Shown piece after piece: positions 54,601 to 64,000 of a stretch of 64,000 nucleotides of DNA. Source of the stretch: Rheinheimera aquimaris (GTDB lineage Bacteria > Pseudomonadota > Gammaproteobacteria > Enterobacterales > Alteromonadaceae); the NCBI RefSeq assembly GCF_020531985.1, contig NZ_JAJAVQ010000001.1, forward strand, positions 806,001 to 870,000. Reading direction: 5' to 3'. Position numbers and translations under genes: made by a program. Position 1 is the stretch's first letter. Every line of letters starts with the position of its first letter. The notes beneath the pieces are model-generated. The model worked only from the letters and a program-made list of their open reading frames with translations, had not been told where the DNA came from and made no database searches.

Positions 54601-55728
54601 TTAGTGGCGATAGCCTTCTGGGATGGGTAGCTCTTTCGCCAGTGCTTTAGGCCTGTTGCCTTTGCCTTTTTTGTACATTCTGAGCTGATATACATAGGCC
54701 AGCACCTGCGCCACAGCAGCAAACAGTTGCTCCGGTATCGGATGATCCAACTCAGTGGTGTGATAAATAGACCGTGCCAGTGCAGGCGATTCAATCACCG
54801 GTACTTTATGCTCGTTCGCAATTTTACGGATATGCATCGCCACTTCATCCACGCCTTTAGCCACAACCACAGGGGCGCGGAACTTACCCTGATCGTATTT
54901 CAGTGCAATTGCATAGTGGGTCGGGTTGGTGACAATAACATCGGCTTTAGGCACTTCCTGCATCATCCGTTTCATCGACATCTGCATTTGGGTGCGGCGG
55001 ATACGGGCCTTAATCTGCGGATCACCCTCGCTGTTTTTATACTCGTCTTTAATTTCCTGCAACGACATTTTCAGCTGCCGTATGTGGTTCCACTTCTGAT
55101 ACGGCGCATCGACCACAGCAATTACTGAGACACTGGCGCACAGCCCCAAAAAAAGCCAGGCCAGAAAATACAGCGCTGATTCAATATTGTTAGGCTCACT
55201 CATCAAAGACAGCGCCATGATGTCAAAGAAAAACATCTTCAGAAGCAAGTAAGCAATACCGACCACCACCAGCACTTTGAGAATACTTTTTAACAGTTCT
55301 ACCAAAGCCTGCAAACCGAACATGCGCTTAAAACCACTTAACGGATTGAGCTTACTGGCTTTAGGCGCTGCCGCCTGCCAGCTGAAGTTAAAACCACCCA
55401 GCAGGGTATTACCGATAAAACCGGCGAGGAGGATAATAAAGAAGATACCGGCCAGCGGCGGAATAATGTATTCACCAACCGCGCCCCAGGCCGTAAACAT
55501 CGAATTAGTTTCAAAAATGTCTTTTGGGTTTAACTGCATCATGCGCTGGGCCACATCCAGCAATGCCATTGCCAGCATTTTGCCAAAAATTAAAATCGCT
55601 GCAGCGCTGCCTATCAGTACAAAAGCAGTACCCATATCTTTAGAGCGGGCAATCTGACCTTTTTCGGCTGCATCCTGCAGCTTTTTGGACGTGGGCTGTT
55701 CGGTCTTTTCGGCGCTTTCATCTGCCAT
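54601..55728 (-). CDS. flhB: Flagellar type III export switch protein FlhB
   Basis: A 375-residue protein with four membrane helices and a cytoplasmic C-terminal domain containing the autocleavage site in VTNPTHYAIAL (N-P-T-H), about residue 265. It switches export from rod/hook to filament substrates together with FliK. The N-terminal EKTEQPTSKKLQDAAEKGQ is characteristic. A basic C-terminal tail ends the protein. Last gene of the fliH-flhB run; compare the C-domain-only paralogue at 40237-40551. Confidence 0.97.
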   Translation of the reverse strand: MADESAEKTEQPTSKKLQDAAEKGQIARSKDMGTAFVLIGSAAAILIFGKMLAMALLDVAQRMMQLNPKDIFETNSMFTAWGAVGEYIIPPLAGIFFIILLAGFIGNTLLGGFNFSWQAAAPKASKLNPLSGFKRMFGLQALVELLKSILKVLVVVGIAYLLLKMFFFDIMALSLMSEPNNIESALYFLAWLFLGLCASVSVIAVVDAPYQKWNHIRQLKMSLQEIKDEYKNSEGDPQIKARIRRTQMQMSMKRMMQEVPKADVIVTNPTHYAIALKYDQGKFRAPVVVAKGVDEVAMHIRKIANEHKVPVIESPALARSIYHTTELDHPIPEQLFAAVAQVLAYVYQLRMYKKGKGNRPKALAKELPIPEGYRH

Positions 55729-55743
55729 TGCAGAGCCCTCCGG

Positions 55744-56517
55744 TTAGCAGCCAATCAGCCGGCAGCTGTAATCGATACTATGCTGCCACTGTTTGTCAAA
55801 ATGGAATAAAAAGGTGTCCAGCGTCAACCACAGGATAATTAAACCCGACAGCATGGTGATTGGAAAACCTATAGAGAAAATATTCAGCTGTGGTGCAGCG
55901 CGCGTCATAATGCCAAAAGACAAATTCACCACCAGCATAGACACAATCGGCGCCAGTGCTATCGCCAGCGCAGTAGCAAACATCCAGCCGCCAAACTCGA
56001 TCACCGTCCAGTAACTGGTCACTTCCCACCACTGGCCGTTAATCGGCAGCGTGTCAAAGCTGAATACCAGCATCTGGATCATGATCAGGTGGCCATCAAA
56101 CAGCCAGAACAGTAAAGTTGCCAGGATCAGATAAAACTGACCTATCGCAGCCACGTTAACGCCGCTTGCCGGGTCTACCATCGATGCAAAGCCTAAACCG
56201 GTCTGGGTCGCCAGCAACTGCCCCGCCAGCACAAAGGTGGTAATAAACATCAGCGAGATAAAACCCAGCGCAAAACCGATCAGCAGTTGTAACAGAACTT
56301 CCAGGAACATCTGCCCAGACATCAAATCCGGGTTCGCGACAGGTGGCAGAGTAGGCATGATTATCAGCGTGATCATTACTACCAGGCCGGTTTTAATCCG
56401 CATAGGGATATTGCGCACACCAATACCGGCCATGATCAGAAACATACCCGTTACCCGGCATAGCGGCAGCAGGTAATCAGCTATAGTCTGCATCAGGACA
56501 CTAAGTGGAAATTCCAT
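55744..56517 (-). CDS. fliR: Flagellar export gate protein FliR
   Basis: A 257-residue polytopic protein (about six helices) with the FliR-type N-terminus (LLPLCRVTGMFLIMAGIG) and the segment TQTGLGFASMVDPASGVNV. Part of the FliPQR export gate. It ends 15 bases before flhB begins. Confidence 0.95.
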   Translation of the reverse strand: MEFPLSVLMQTIADYLLPLCRVTGMFLIMAGIGVRNIPMRIKTGLVVMITLIIMPTLPPVANPDLMSGQMFLEVLLQLLIGFALGFISLMFITTFVLAGQLLATQTGLGFASMVDPASGVNVAAIGQFYLILATLLFWLFDGHLIMIQMLVFSFDTLPINGQWWEVTSYWTVIEFGGWMFATALAIALAPIVSMLVVNLSFGIMTRAAPQLNIFSIGFPITMLSGLIILWLTLDTFLFHFDKQWQHSIDYSCRLIGC

Positions 56518-56524
56518 ACCTGGC

Positions 56525-56794
56525 TTAACCTACCACCGTCGGAATACTGAGAAACAGCTCATTGGTGTACTCCATAATCACGCGGGTAAACCAATGACCG
56601 CCAAAGATCAGCGCCAGCAAGGTGACAATTAACCTGGGCAGAAAACTAAGTGTTTGCTCGTTAATGGATGTTGCGGCCTGAAACACCGCCACAATCAGAC
56701 CGACAAATAACGACGGCAGAATAATGGCGCTAACCAGCAGGATAACCAGATACAACGCATCGCGCAGTACATCGACAAAAACCTCTGGTGTCAT
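56525..56794 (-). CDS. fliQ: Flagellar export gate protein FliQ
   Basis: An 89-residue, two-helix protein (about 14-38 and 53-75) with [19 protein letters not shown], the conserved inter-helix segment of FliQ. Overlaps the end of fliP by 4 bases. Confidence 0.96.
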   Translation of the reverse strand: MTPEVFVDVLRDALYLVILLVSAIILPSLFVGLIVAVFQAATSINEQTLSFLPRLIVTLLALIFGGHWFTRVIMEYTNELFLSIPTVVG

Positions 56795-57537
56795 GTGCCC
56801 ACCCCATAGCTTGTCGCCAGCGTCCCCATTACCAGTATCCAGCCATCAACCAGTACAAACATCATCAGTTTGAAAGGCAAGGATATAATCATCGGCGACA
56901 ACATCATCATACCCATGGCCATCAGCACGCTGGCGACCACCAGATCGATAATCAGAAACGGGATAAACAGCATAAAACCTATCTGAAATGCGGTTTTAAG
57001 CTCGCTGGTAATAAACGCCGGGATCACTACAGTAATCGGATAATCCTGTGGCTGCTCAGCCACTTCCTGCCCGGCAATCTGGGCGAAGGTATCCAGATCT
57101 TTGGTGCGGGTTTGGTGCAGCATAAACGCTTTGATGGGCACTATCGCCGCGTCCAGCGCCTGCACCGGCGTAATATCCTCTGACAAATACGGCTGTATCG
57201 CCGTGTCATTAATGTTTTTAAACACCGGCGCCATAATAAAAAACGTTAGAAATAAGGTAATGCCTATGAGTACCTGATTAGACGGGGATTGTTGCAGACC
57301 TATAGCCTGACGCAGGATAGCCAGCACAACAATAATGCGGGTAAAGCTGGTCATCATAATGACCATGGCCGGGATAAAACTCAGCGCCGTCATCAGCGCC
57401 AGCACCTGCAGCGTAACGCTGTATTGCTGGCTGCCATCGGCGCCGGTGGTTACAGTAACAGCAGATAAAGCACCATTATCAGCCAGAACATCGGGGCTTA
57501 GCATTATTGCCAGCACCACGAACAACAGTCGCAACAT
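56791..57537 (-). CDS. fliP: Flagellar export gate protein FliP
   Basis: A 248-residue membrane protein with a cleavable signal peptide (cleavage near VLADNG) and four helices. [19 protein letters not shown] and [19 protein letters not shown] are signature stretches. Five copies build the export gate core. Follows fliO by 8 bases. Confidence 0.96.
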   Translation of the reverse strand: MLRLLFVVLAIMLSPDVLADNGALSAVTVTTGADGSQQYSVTLQVLALMTALSFIPAMVIMMTSFTRIIVVLAILRQAIGLQQSPSNQVLIGITLFLTFFIMAPVFKNINDTAIQPYLSEDITPVQALDAAIVPIKAFMLHQTRTKDLDTFAQIAGQEVAEQPQDYPITVVIPAFITSELKTAFQIGFMLFIPFLIIDLVVASVLMAMGMMMLSPMIISLPFKLMMFVLVDGWILVMGTLATSYGVGT

Positions 57538-57545
57538 AGCTCACA

Positions 57546-58082
57546 CTATTTTTTCAGGAACGATTGCAACTGTGTATGAAAGTCTGATGCCAACTTTTCT
57601 TCAGGTAATGGATTTTCCAGTTCAAACAGCAAATTTATGCTTTGTGAGGTCACCCCCAAAACACGCTGTTTTCCTTGCATTTCAATAACTAACAAACGCT
57701 CTTTTGGCCCAAGCGGCATAGTAGAAATTATTTTTATATGCCGGCTGCCTGGCAGGCGCAGTGTCAATTTTTTGAATGCCCAGCCAAGTGCGACAACGAT
57801 TGCGACGACAATCCCCAGTGACAGTGCCATTTTCCCAAGGCCAAGCCCGGCGGAAGGCCGCTGCGCGCTGTTATCAAGCTTGGCAACCGGTTGCACTGTC
57901 GCAGGCTCAGCGGGTACTTCTGCCGGTGTTGCCGGCAGAACCGCAGTACTGTTGTCCGTGGCAGCGTTTTCGGCACGGCTGTCAGCCGTCGTATCAACTA
58001 CCGTATCCTCTGCCTGCGTTTGCGCATTAAGTGTTGCCGGTAACAGCAACATACAACATAAAGCGAGATAAAATAGGCGCAT
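57546..58082 (-). CDS. fliO: Flagellar export assembly protein FliO
   Basis: A 178-residue protein: signal peptide (about 1-20), an Ala/Thr/Pro-rich periplasmic stretch of about 60 residues, one membrane helix (about 86-106) and a cytoplasmic domain with IKIISTMPLGPKERLLVIEM. It helps assemble the FliP ring. Starts on the last base of the fliN stop. Confidence 0.9.
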   Translation of the reverse strand: MRLFYLALCCMLLLPATLNAQTQAEDTVVDTTADSRAENAATDNSTAVLPATPAEVPAEPATVQPVAKLDNSAQRPSAGLGLGKMALSLGIVVAIVVALGWAFKKLTLRLPGSRHIKIISTMPLGPKERLLVIEMQGKQRVLGVTSQSINLLFELENPLPEEKLASDFHTQLQSFLKK

Positions 58083-58474
58083 CAGCGAAGTTTCTTAATC
58101 CGTTCAATCTGGCTGATAACATCAGTCAGGCGAATACCAAACTTGTCGTTGACCACAACCACTTCACCATGCGCAATCAGGGTGCCGTTTACCAGAACAT
58201 CCAGCGGCTCACCTGCGACCCGCTCCAGCTCCACTACAGACCCCTGATTTAACTGCAGCAAATTACGGATGCTGATTTTCGCCCGCCCCACTTCCATCGA
58301 AATAGTAACCGGAATATCTAAAATGGTGTCGAGTTTGCGCTTTTCATCGACGGTAATATCGGCTTTCTCGCCATGCAACTCTTCCAGTTCAACCGGCTCA
58401 GCACCGTCTCCCGCGCCTTCAGCCTCCGCCATCGCGGCGGCCCATTCGTCCATGGTGTCTTTATCATCAGCCAT
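58082..58474 (-). CDS. fliN: Flagellar motor switch protein FliN
   Basis: A 130-residue protein. An acidic N-terminus precedes the SpoA domain: DIPVTISMEVGRAKISIRNL, LNQGSVVELERVAGEPLDV, VNGTLIAHGEVVVVNDKFG and RLTDV. Forms the C-ring with FliM and FliG and takes part in export docking. Follows fliM by 5 bases. Confidence 0.97.
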   Translation of the reverse strand: MADDKDTMDEWAAAMAEAEGAGDGAEPVELEELHGEKADITVDEKRKLDTILDIPVTISMEVGRAKISIRNLLQLNQGSVVELERVAGEPLDVLVNGTLIAHGEVVVVNDKFGIRLTDVISQIERIKKLR

Positions 58475-58479
58475 CTTAG

Positions 58480-59568
58480 TTACCTTCTATCACGATCTGA
58501 CAGGTTCAGATCGGCTTCTAATTCAGAGATATCGGCATCGCTGTCAAGCCGACGCCCGCCTTTAGTAAATACATGCATTTCTGATTTAACTGACTCTGGC
58601 CGCTTAATTTTCTCGGTGATTTTAAGTGCCACGTTTTCACGCGAGCGGCCCAGTTTGGCACGGTAAGTCGGTAAATCTTCAATTAATACCGTGATATGTT
58701 CCGGAATCTCAATCGGAATGATATCACCGGCTTTTAGCTCCATCACTTCACGCAACGTCAGATCCACATCCATCATTTTTGTAGTTAAATCGACCTTAAC
58801 ATCCATAATTTCATCGCGCAGCGCCTTACTCCAGCGCAAGTCAGTATCTTCTTTATCGCTTTGCACACCCGCATCAAGTAACTCACGAATGGGTTCAAGC
58901 ATGGAGTACGGCAGAGCGACGTGGAAATCACCACCCCCACCGTCCAGTTCTATATGAAATGAGCTGATAACCACCACTTCTGTCGGGCTGACAATGTTTG
59001 CCATCGCCGGGTTAACTTCAGAGTCGAGATATTCAAACGACACGTCCATCACCGGCGCCCAGGCTTCTTTATAATCCTCAAAAATCAGTTTCAGCAGCAT
59101 CTGAATAATACGGCGCTCGGTAGGTGTGAACTCACGGCCTTCAATCTTGGCATGATAACGACCGTCACCACCAAAGAAGTTATCCACCAGAATAAACACC
59201 AGCCGCGCTTCCATCGTAATCAGGCCGGTACCTTTAAGCGGTCTGAAGCGCACCATATTCAGGCTGGTTGGTACGAACAAGGTATGCACATACTCACCGA
59301 ACTTGATCATCTGCACGCCGTTTATGGACACCTCGGCGGTACGGCGCATCATATTAAACAAACTGATACGCATATGGCGGGCAAACCGCTCGTTCACCAT
59401 TTCCAGTGTTGGCATACGGCCACGGACAATACGATCCTGCGACGAGAAATCGTATTCCATAGCAGAGCGGCCCCGGCCCTCGCCGGATTCGTCTATTTCT
59501 TCTTCTTCAACGTCATCGACACCATGTAATAGCGCATCAATTTCGTCTTGTGACAGTAAATCGGTCAC
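58480..59568 (-). CDS. fliM: Flagellar motor switch protein FliM, GTG start
   Basis: A 362-residue protein. The N-terminal LLSQDEIDALLHG is the CheY-P binding peptide, followed by the CheC-like middle domain (MPTLEMVNERFARHMRISLF) and a C-terminal SpoA domain. The start codon is GTG at 59568 with GAG about nine bases upstream; no ATG fits. It sets rotation sense in the C-ring. Confidence 0.96.
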   Translation of the reverse strand: MTDLLSQDEIDALLHGVDDVEEEEIDESGEGRGRSAMEYDFSSQDRIVRGRMPTLEMVNERFARHMRISLFNMMRRTAEVSINGVQMIKFGEYVHTLFVPTSLNMVRFRPLKGTGLITMEARLVFILVDNFFGGDGRYHAKIEGREFTPTERRIIQMLLKLIFEDYKEAWAPVMDVSFEYLDSEVNPAMANIVSPTEVVVISSFHIELDGGGGDFHVALPYSMLEPIRELLDAGVQSDKEDTDLRWSKALRDEIMDVKVDLTTKMMDVDLTLREVMELKAGDIIPIEIPEHITVLIEDLPTYRAKLGRSRENVALKITEKIKRPESVKSEMHVFTKGGRRLDSDADISELEADLNLSDRDRR

Positions 59569-59580
59569 GGCTGCTCACTC

Positions 59581-60102
59581 TTATTGCATAACAAAACCGG
59601 TGAATAGCACTTCATCGACCACCACCGAACCAACCACTTCAATCATCGCCTGTTGTAAATCACTCAGCGCTTTATTCTTCAGTGCATCGCGCCCGGCAAC
59701 CGTTACCAGCTCATCGGCATTGGCGGCACTGAAGGTTTCCAGCAGGCTGCCTTCGATGAGCGGTATATGACGCATGGCGATGGTTTCGTTGTTTGTACCA
59801 CGCACCAACAATTGCACTTTAATCTGAACCATACGATCCCGTGAAGCACCCGGCACATTAAATACAAAAGGCCGTGGTAAGGGCACATATAAGGCGGTGC
59901 CTTTGGGCTCTGCACCGTCTGCGCCCGCTGACGCTGCCGCTTCGTTACCTGCAGCCGTTGGCGCTGCGGCATCGTCACCGCCGGACAAGAACATAAAACC
60001 AACCACACCCAGAACAATCAGCAGTGCAGCGCCTCCACCGATAAGCAATAATTTCTTTTTACCGCCACCTTCTGCAATGACTAAATCTTTTTCTGCTGCC
60101 AT
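59581..60102 (-). CDS. fliL: Flagellar basal-body protein FliL
   Basis: A 173-residue single-pass inner-membrane protein: KKKLLLIGGGAALLIVLGVV (helix, about 15-35), an Ala/Gly/Asp linker and a periplasmic domain with YVPLPRPFVFNV ending in DEVLFTGFVMQ. It surrounds stators and influences torque. Preceded by a 96-base gap after fliK in which I see no clear promoter. ATG with GGAAG upstream. Confidence 0.94.
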   Translation of the reverse strand: MAAEKDLVIAEGGGKKKLLLIGGGAALLIVLGVVGFMFLSGGDDAAAPTAAGNEAAASAGADGAEPKGTALYVPLPRPFVFNVPGASRDRMVQIKVQLLVRGTNNETIAMRHIPLIEGSLLETFSAANADELVTVAGRDALKNKALSDLQQAMIEVVGSVVVDEVLFTGFVMQ

Positions 60103-60198
60103 AGTTTATGTCTTCCGTCCGTTTTGTCCGGCATTATTATGCTCATCTGTCAGCGGCAATGTAAATCATCGCGCCTTAAATTCCGCTCTTGCCAGGCT

Positions 60199-61947
60199 TT
60201 ATGCGTAATAATCCACCAGTCGATCATTTACAGTGGCCGTTACCTGTACAGCAGGAGCAGCAGCTGAATTGTCATCACCTGCATCATGGCCGCCCCGATG
60301 TCTGCCGCCGCCGTTGTCATCGCGCCGGGCAAGCTGCCGTTCCTGTTGCTGGCTCTGCTGTTGTACGTTGCCCTCGCTAAGGGTAATGCCCTGCTGCTGC
60401 AACATCTCACGCAATCTTGGCATGTGTTGTTCAAGTGCTTCTTTCGCCTGGGGCTGCTGCACAACAAACTGCACCGAAGCCTGTTCTTGCTGCATATCTA
60501 TTTTAATCTGCATCTGGCCAAGACCCGCAGGGTCAAGCCGGATCTCGGCTACCTGAATATTCTGCCGTACCATCAGGTTCACCCGCTCCCGGAGCTGGCC
60601 AGCGGCATCCTGTTGCAACAAATTCAGGTTCTGTTTTAACTGCTCAGCAGCACTGTGTTGTACTGTGCGCACCGCGCCAGTTTGCTGACGCTGCTCAGCT
60701 GCGTTCAAACTATGACTAAAAATAGCATCATGACGCACACCGGCAGTATCTGCGCCGGGCTTCACTGCAGAATTAAGCTGCTGCCCATCAGCCATCAGCT
60801 GTTGTATTTCAGCTGCGGTCTGAGTACTGCCCTGTCTCGGGTTTTGTTGCTGGCCGGATTGCTCAGAGCCCTGTTTGGCGCCAGATTTACTATCGGTTTT
60901 ATCACCGTCAGGCTTCAGCAGTTTTTCAGCAGCACTGGCATTTGACGTTTTTTGTTCAGTATCAGCAGCAGTGGTTTCGTCTGGCGACAACACATTTACC
61001 GCACCAGCACCCGTCAACGTCGGCGCATCCTCAGCACTTAGCTTAGCAGCCTGAGCAACAGATGCGTCATCTGCTGCCGCTTTAACTTTAGCCGCACCTG
61101 TTTTAAGCGGCTTATCTTCAGCAGACTTTGCTTCAGCTTTTAATGTGGCCTGTGTCAACCCGGCCAAATCTTCAGCGTTCTCAGCATTCACACCGACAGC
61201 GGAGATATCGCCATCCTCCGGCGGCACCGGTATAGCTTTATCGGCACTGGCCGCAGAGTCGAGTGTCATTTTACTGCCTCGTGCTATCTGAGCATTGTCG
61301 TAGCGTGAGGCTGATTTTTGCTCTGTCGTCTCAGCGTCAGCTAAGGCTACATTTTTTGCGTCAGTTATTGTTTGTTTAGTTGCTGATGCGGCGTTATCTG
61401 TTTGCCCGGCGGCTGAATCTGCTTCCGCATTGTTATCAGCTGTATTTGCTTCTACGGGCATCTCACCACTTGCGGCTTGTTGCGCGGCAGTGGCATTTGC
61501 TCTGGCCAGCTGCGCAATATCCTGCCCGGCTTCTTTGTTATCGCTGCTGGCTGCAGCAGCTTGCTCGGATGTTGCCTTAGCAGAGCGGCTTTTATCTTTT
61601 AGCGCTAACTGGTCGAGCAAACTTGCAGCGAGTAATGCCTCTTCAGCATTCTGCGACGCACTTTCATATGTGCTGCCGTCTGCATCGACAGCGGCTTTCT
61701 CTTCATCACTGATAGCGGCCATAGCAGCACTTAACGCCTGACTGATACCAGAAAGTGGGCTTACAGCGGCAGGCAACTGCCGTAGTTTTGTATCAGAAGG
61801 GGCGGTTTTTGCCGGTTGAACCAGCTCACCGAACATCGAGCCAAATACGCCGCTTTCACCATCAGTGCCGGCATCAGCTTTGCCGCTATCTGATTTGAGC
61901 GACGTGTCTGTGCTCAATAGCATTGATATTTGTAAGCCTTGCGTCAT
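60199..61947 (-). CDS. fliK: Flagellar hook-length control protein FliK
   Basis: A 582-residue secreted ruler. The first 440 residues are low-complexity and Ala/Asp/Lys/Thr-rich; the C-terminal domain has the canonical LDPAGLGQMQIKIDMQQ and ALEQHMPRLREMLQQQGI, followed by a Gln- and Gly/His/Asp-rich tail. It measures hook length and triggers the FlhB switch. ATG at 61947 has GGGAG upstream. Compare the FliK-like gene at 38402. Confidence 0.93.
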   Translation of the reverse strand: MTQGLQISMLLSTDTSLKSDSGKADAGTDGESGVFGSMFGELVQPAKTAPSDTKLRQLPAAVSPLSGISQALSAAMAAISDEEKAAVDADGSTYESASQNAEEALLAASLLDQLALKDKSRSAKATSEQAAAASSDNKEAGQDIAQLARANATAAQQAASGEMPVEANTADNNAEADSAAGQTDNAASATKQTITDAKNVALADAETTEQKSASRYDNAQIARGSKMTLDSAASADKAIPVPPEDGDISAVGVNAENAEDLAGLTQATLKAEAKSAEDKPLKTGAAKVKAAADDASVAQAAKLSAEDAPTLTGAGAVNVLSPDETTAADTEQKTSNASAAEKLLKPDGDKTDSKSGAKQGSEQSGQQQNPRQGSTQTAAEIQQLMADGQQLNSAVKPGADTAGVRHDAIFSHSLNAAEQRQQTGAVRTVQHSAAEQLKQNLNLLQQDAAGQLRERVNLMVRQNIQVAEIRLDPAGLGQMQIKIDMQQEQASVQFVVQQPQAKEALEQHMPRLREMLQQQGITLSEGNVQQQSQQQERQLARRDDNGGGRHRGGHDAGDDNSAAAPAVQVTATVNDRLVDYYA

Positions 61948-62061
61948 GCTTATCTCCCATGCCAGCTATGTCAAAATATAGCTATACCAGTTACTGCTAC
62001 TCTGGCTGTTTGCCGCTTGAACGGCAGCTGCCTTTATTACGTTTCAACCAACATTCAATTT

Positions 62062-62526
62062 TCAGGCCAGGTTGTCATCCTGCTGGGCTGCCAGCCGACG
62101 CATAAATAACTGATTGGCATACTCGTCGGCATTTTTCTGCTCTTGCTTTAACTGCCGTTGCAGCTCAGCAACATTATTACGTTCAACCAGAAGCTCCAGC
62201 GCCTTGCGTTTCTTTTGCATGGCTAACCAGCTTTGTTTGCGCTGCTCGGCCGCGGCACGGGCCTGATGCACTGCCCGTCCCTGCTGTAAGATGGCCTGAT
62301 CCAACTTGCCGATAAAGTTGACAAATTGCGTGTACTGCCGGCTTTGTAAGCCAGCACTGCCCTGCTGCTGACTTTGCTGAATATATTCGGTACGGTAGTT
62401 CGCCAGCCCCTGATATTTCTGCTCCTGCTGCTGATAAAACTGCTGGGCAGAGACAAACTGCGCCTGCAGTTTTTCCTCTCTTTCTTGCTGAATTTTAATC
62501 AGCATCGCAAAGCGCTTATTGATCAT
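62062..62526 (-). CDS. fliJ: Flagellar export chaperone FliJ
   Basis: A 154-residue, almost wholly coiled-coil protein rich in Gln, Lys and Glu ([19 protein letters not shown] ...). Size and position directly after fliI identify FliJ, which forms the central stalk of the FliI ATPase and shuttles chaperones. Overlaps fliI by 4 bases. Confidence 0.92.
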   Translation of the reverse strand: MINKRFAMLIKIQQEREEKLQAQFVSAQQFYQQQEQKYQGLANYRTEYIQQSQQQGSAGLQSRQYTQFVNFIGKLDQAILQQGRAVHQARAAAEQRKQSWLAMQKKRKALELLVERNNVAELQRQLKQEQKNADEYANQLFMRRLAAQQDDNLA

Positions 62527-63869
62527 ACGGCGTTACTCCTTGCCACAGGTGTCAACTGGCTCAGCGCCTGCAGGCTGTCATCATAGGCGACAACATCATG
62601 CATGCCCTGCTGCAAAAACCGGTTAATATTGGGCATCATTGCTATGGCTTTATCTAACTGAGGATCGCTGCCGCGCACATAGGCGCCTATCGCTATCAGG
62701 TCTTTACTTTGCTGGTAGCTGGAATACAGCTGCTTTACTGAACGGGCCATCTGCTGATGTTCACTGCTGGTCACAGACGGCATAACGCGGCTGATAGATT
62801 TCTCAATGTCCACTGCCGGAAAATGCCCACTGTCAGCCAAAGAGCGAGACAATACTATGTGTCCATCCAAAATAGCGCGGGACGCATCGGCTATCGGGTC
62901 CTGTAGATCATCGCCTTCTGACAATACGGTATAAAATGCGGTAATAGACCCCTGGCTGCCGCTGCCGTTGCCGGCACGTTCAACCAGTGCCGGTAATTTG
63001 GCGAACACGGAAGGCGGGTAACCTTTTGTTGCTGGTGGTTCGCCAACCGCCAGCGCTATTTCACGTTGGGCCTGGGCATAACGGGTAATAGAGTCGATAA
63101 GCAGCAGTACATCCAACCCCTGGTCGCGAAAATACTCCGCCACCTGCACTGCGGTTTCACAGCCTTTTAAGCGCATAAGCGGCGACACATCAGCAGGCGC
63201 GGCAATAACCACAGAACGCGCTTTACCCTCGTCGCCCAGAATTTCGTCAATAAACTCTTTGACTTCCCTACCACGCTCGCCAACCAGCCCGACAACAATG
63301 ACATCGGCAGAGGTGCCCCGTGTCATCATACCAAGCAGCACACTTTTACCTACACCAGAACCGGCAAATAAGCCCATACGCTGGCCTTTACCTACGGTCA
63401 GAATACTGTTGATTGCCCGTACCCCCACGTCAAGCGGCTGCTTTATTGGCCGTCTGTGGAGTGGATTTATCGGTTTGCCTTTGATACCACCATGCTCGCG
63501 CGCTGCAATCGGCCCTTTGCCATCCAGTGGCGTACCAACGCCGTCAATGACGCGACCTAGCAAATTCATGCTAAGCGGCACACCTTTAAAATTCAGCATG
63601 GGTGTAACTTTGGCGCCCGGCACGACACCGGAAACATCATCTTTGGGCATCAGGTAAATGCGATCATTAGCAAAGCCAACCACTTCGGCCATGATATCGC
63701 CACGGGCGGTTTCGACACTGCAAGGCTGGCCAATTGCCGCACTGCAGCCGGTAGCTTCCAGCGTCAGGCCAACGACCCGCACCAGATGCCCGGAAACAGA
63801 AGGTTTTGAGCGATGAACATAGCCCAACTGCTGCTGCAGAAACTGGCTCAGCGTTTCACTGCTGGCCAT
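62523..63869 (-). CDS. fliI: Flagellum-specific ATPase FliI
   Basis: A 448-residue F1-beta-like ATPase. Walker A is [15 protein letters not shown] (G170-S176), the arginine/glutamate region is [14 protein letters not shown], Walker B is [14 protein letters not shown], and [15 protein letters not shown] is the conserved alpha/beta signature. It energises early export steps with FliH and FliJ. ATG at 63869 lies 2 bases after the fliH stop. Confidence 0.97.
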   Translation of the reverse strand: MASSETLSQFLQQQLGYVHRSKPSVSGHLVRVVGLTLEATGCSAAIGQPCSVETARGDIMAEVVGFANDRIYLMPKDDVSGVVPGAKVTPMLNFKGVPLSMNLLGRVIDGVGTPLDGKGPIAAREHGGIKGKPINPLHRRPIKQPLDVGVRAINSILTVGKGQRMGLFAGSGVGKSVLLGMMTRGTSADVIVVGLVGERGREVKEFIDEILGDEGKARSVVIAAPADVSPLMRLKGCETAVQVAEYFRDQGLDVLLLIDSITRYAQAQREIALAVGEPPATKGYPPSVFAKLPALVERAGNGSGSQGSITAFYTVLSEGDDLQDPIADASRAILDGHIVLSRSLADSGHFPAVDIEKSISRVMPSVTSSEHQQMARSVKQLYSSYQQSKDLIAIGAYVRGSDPQLDKAIAMMPNINRFLQQGMHDVVAYDDSLQALSQLTPVARSNAV

Positions 63870-63871
63870 GG

Positions 63872-64000
63872 TTATTCCCCGGTCTCAGGCGCATCAGCGT
63901 GTTGCTGTAGCTGCAGGAAATGTTCAAGGCTGCTCTGAACACGTTGGCCTAAAGTGCGGTCGACACTTGAGCGGCTACTTTCTACCATACAACCGCCCTG
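63872..64000 (-). CDS. fliH: Flagellar assembly protein FliH, C-terminal fragment cut by window edge
   Basis: Only the last 42 residues are present: [20 protein letters not shown] is the conserved FliH C-terminal block (G-G-C-x-V-E-S-x-x-x-S-V-D-x-x-L), followed by a short variable tail. FliH regulates the FliI ATPase. Position immediately before fliI supports the call. Confidence 0.93.
   Translation of the reverse strand, partial: QGGCMVESSRSSVDRTLGQRVQSSLEHFLQLQQHADAPETGE

Noticed and set aside
60103..60198. Sigma-28-like TAAG...GCCGCTGA upstream of fliL
   Set aside because: Spacer is 17 rather than about 15 bases and both halves match poorly.
61948..62061. Sigma-54-like TGGCCTG-N4-TTGAA on the minus strand between fliJ and fliK
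   Set aside because: The invariant GC of the -12 element is GA, and the site overlaps the fliJ end.
63259..63657. 132-codon plus-strand open frame
   Set aside because: Antisense to fliI, over its catalytic core; Pro/Ser-rich shadow translation.
1..64000. CRISPR arrays, tRNA/rRNA genes, insertion sequences, phage or integrase genes
   Set aside because: No direct-repeat/spacer pattern, no tRNA-like cloverleaf that I could recognise by eye, and no transposase or integrase motifs in any frame.

Overview
The window is a stretch of a gammaproteobacterial chromosome, most likely from the Rheinheimera/Alishewanella/Shewanella side of the Alteromonadales and relatives. This is an inference from gene order (polar-flagellum fli-flh-che block with motCD and parC-parP, followed by a ccm operon) and from family-level protein character; no rRNA or other taxonomic marker is present. 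Almost all genes are on the minus strand, in long, tightly packed operons.

Region 1 (1-20.5 kb, minus strand) is a surface-polysaccharide locus of the Wzx/Wzy type. In transcription order it holds wecB, a tviC-like 4-epimerase, a tviB-like dehydrogenase, rmlC, rmlD, a large SLBB export protein, a Wzz-family chain-length protein, rmlB, rmlA, a hexapeptide acyltransferase, a WecE-type aminotransferase, a Wzx flippase, a glycosyltransferase, an EpsG/Wzy-like polymerase, two more glycosyltransferases, a sugar C4-reductase/epimerase and a PglC-type initiating sugar-phosphate transferase. The last, cut gene is a metallo-beta-lactamase-fold (beta-CASP type) RNase-like protein. Together these predict dTDP-L-rhamnose, a dTDP-4-acylamino-4,6-dideoxy sugar, an N-acetylhexosaminuronic acid and UDP-ManNAc as building blocks. 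The glycosyltransferase/Wzy part is visibly richer in A+T and uses several TTG/GTG starts, as expected of an exchangeable O-antigen or capsule cassette.

Region 2 (20.5-30.5 kb, both strands) is a mixed housekeeping and accessory stretch: a small membrane protein, a POT peptide transporter, YciU, RlmA, a secreted GH13 lipoprotein, a serine beta-lactamase-like hydrolase, an ECF sigma factor with a putative membrane anti-sigma partner and a TonB, and a chemoreceptor whose probable sensor lies C-terminal to the signalling hairpin. Two intergenic regions here carry conspicuous inverted repeats.

Region 3 (30.5-38.3 kb, minus) is mlaA plus a complete ccmABCDEFGHI cytochrome c maturation operon. Divergent from ccmA is a two-gene plus-strand unit (38.4-40.5 kb) with a second FliK-like protein and a FlhB C-domain-only protein.

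Region 4 (40.6-64 kb, minus) is one continuous flagellar and chemotaxis block, in transcription order fliH(partial)-fliI-J-K-L-M-N-O-P-Q-R-flhB, then flhA-flhF-flhG-fliA-cheY-cheZ-cheA-cheB-motC-motD-parC-parP-cheW-DUF2802. FlhF/FlhG set flagellar pole and number, ParC/ParP place the chemotaxis array at the pole, and MotCD are stators, so the block encodes a polar flagellum with polar chemosensing. A good sigma-54-type promoter match precedes flhA.

No clear new defence, mobile or RNA-guided system was found. The best leads are the FliK2-FlhB2 pair, the TonB/ECF-sigma/anti-sigma unit, the C-terminal-sensor chemoreceptor, the CheA linker repeats, a G8 tract in a glycosyltransferase, and the nested intergenic hairpins.
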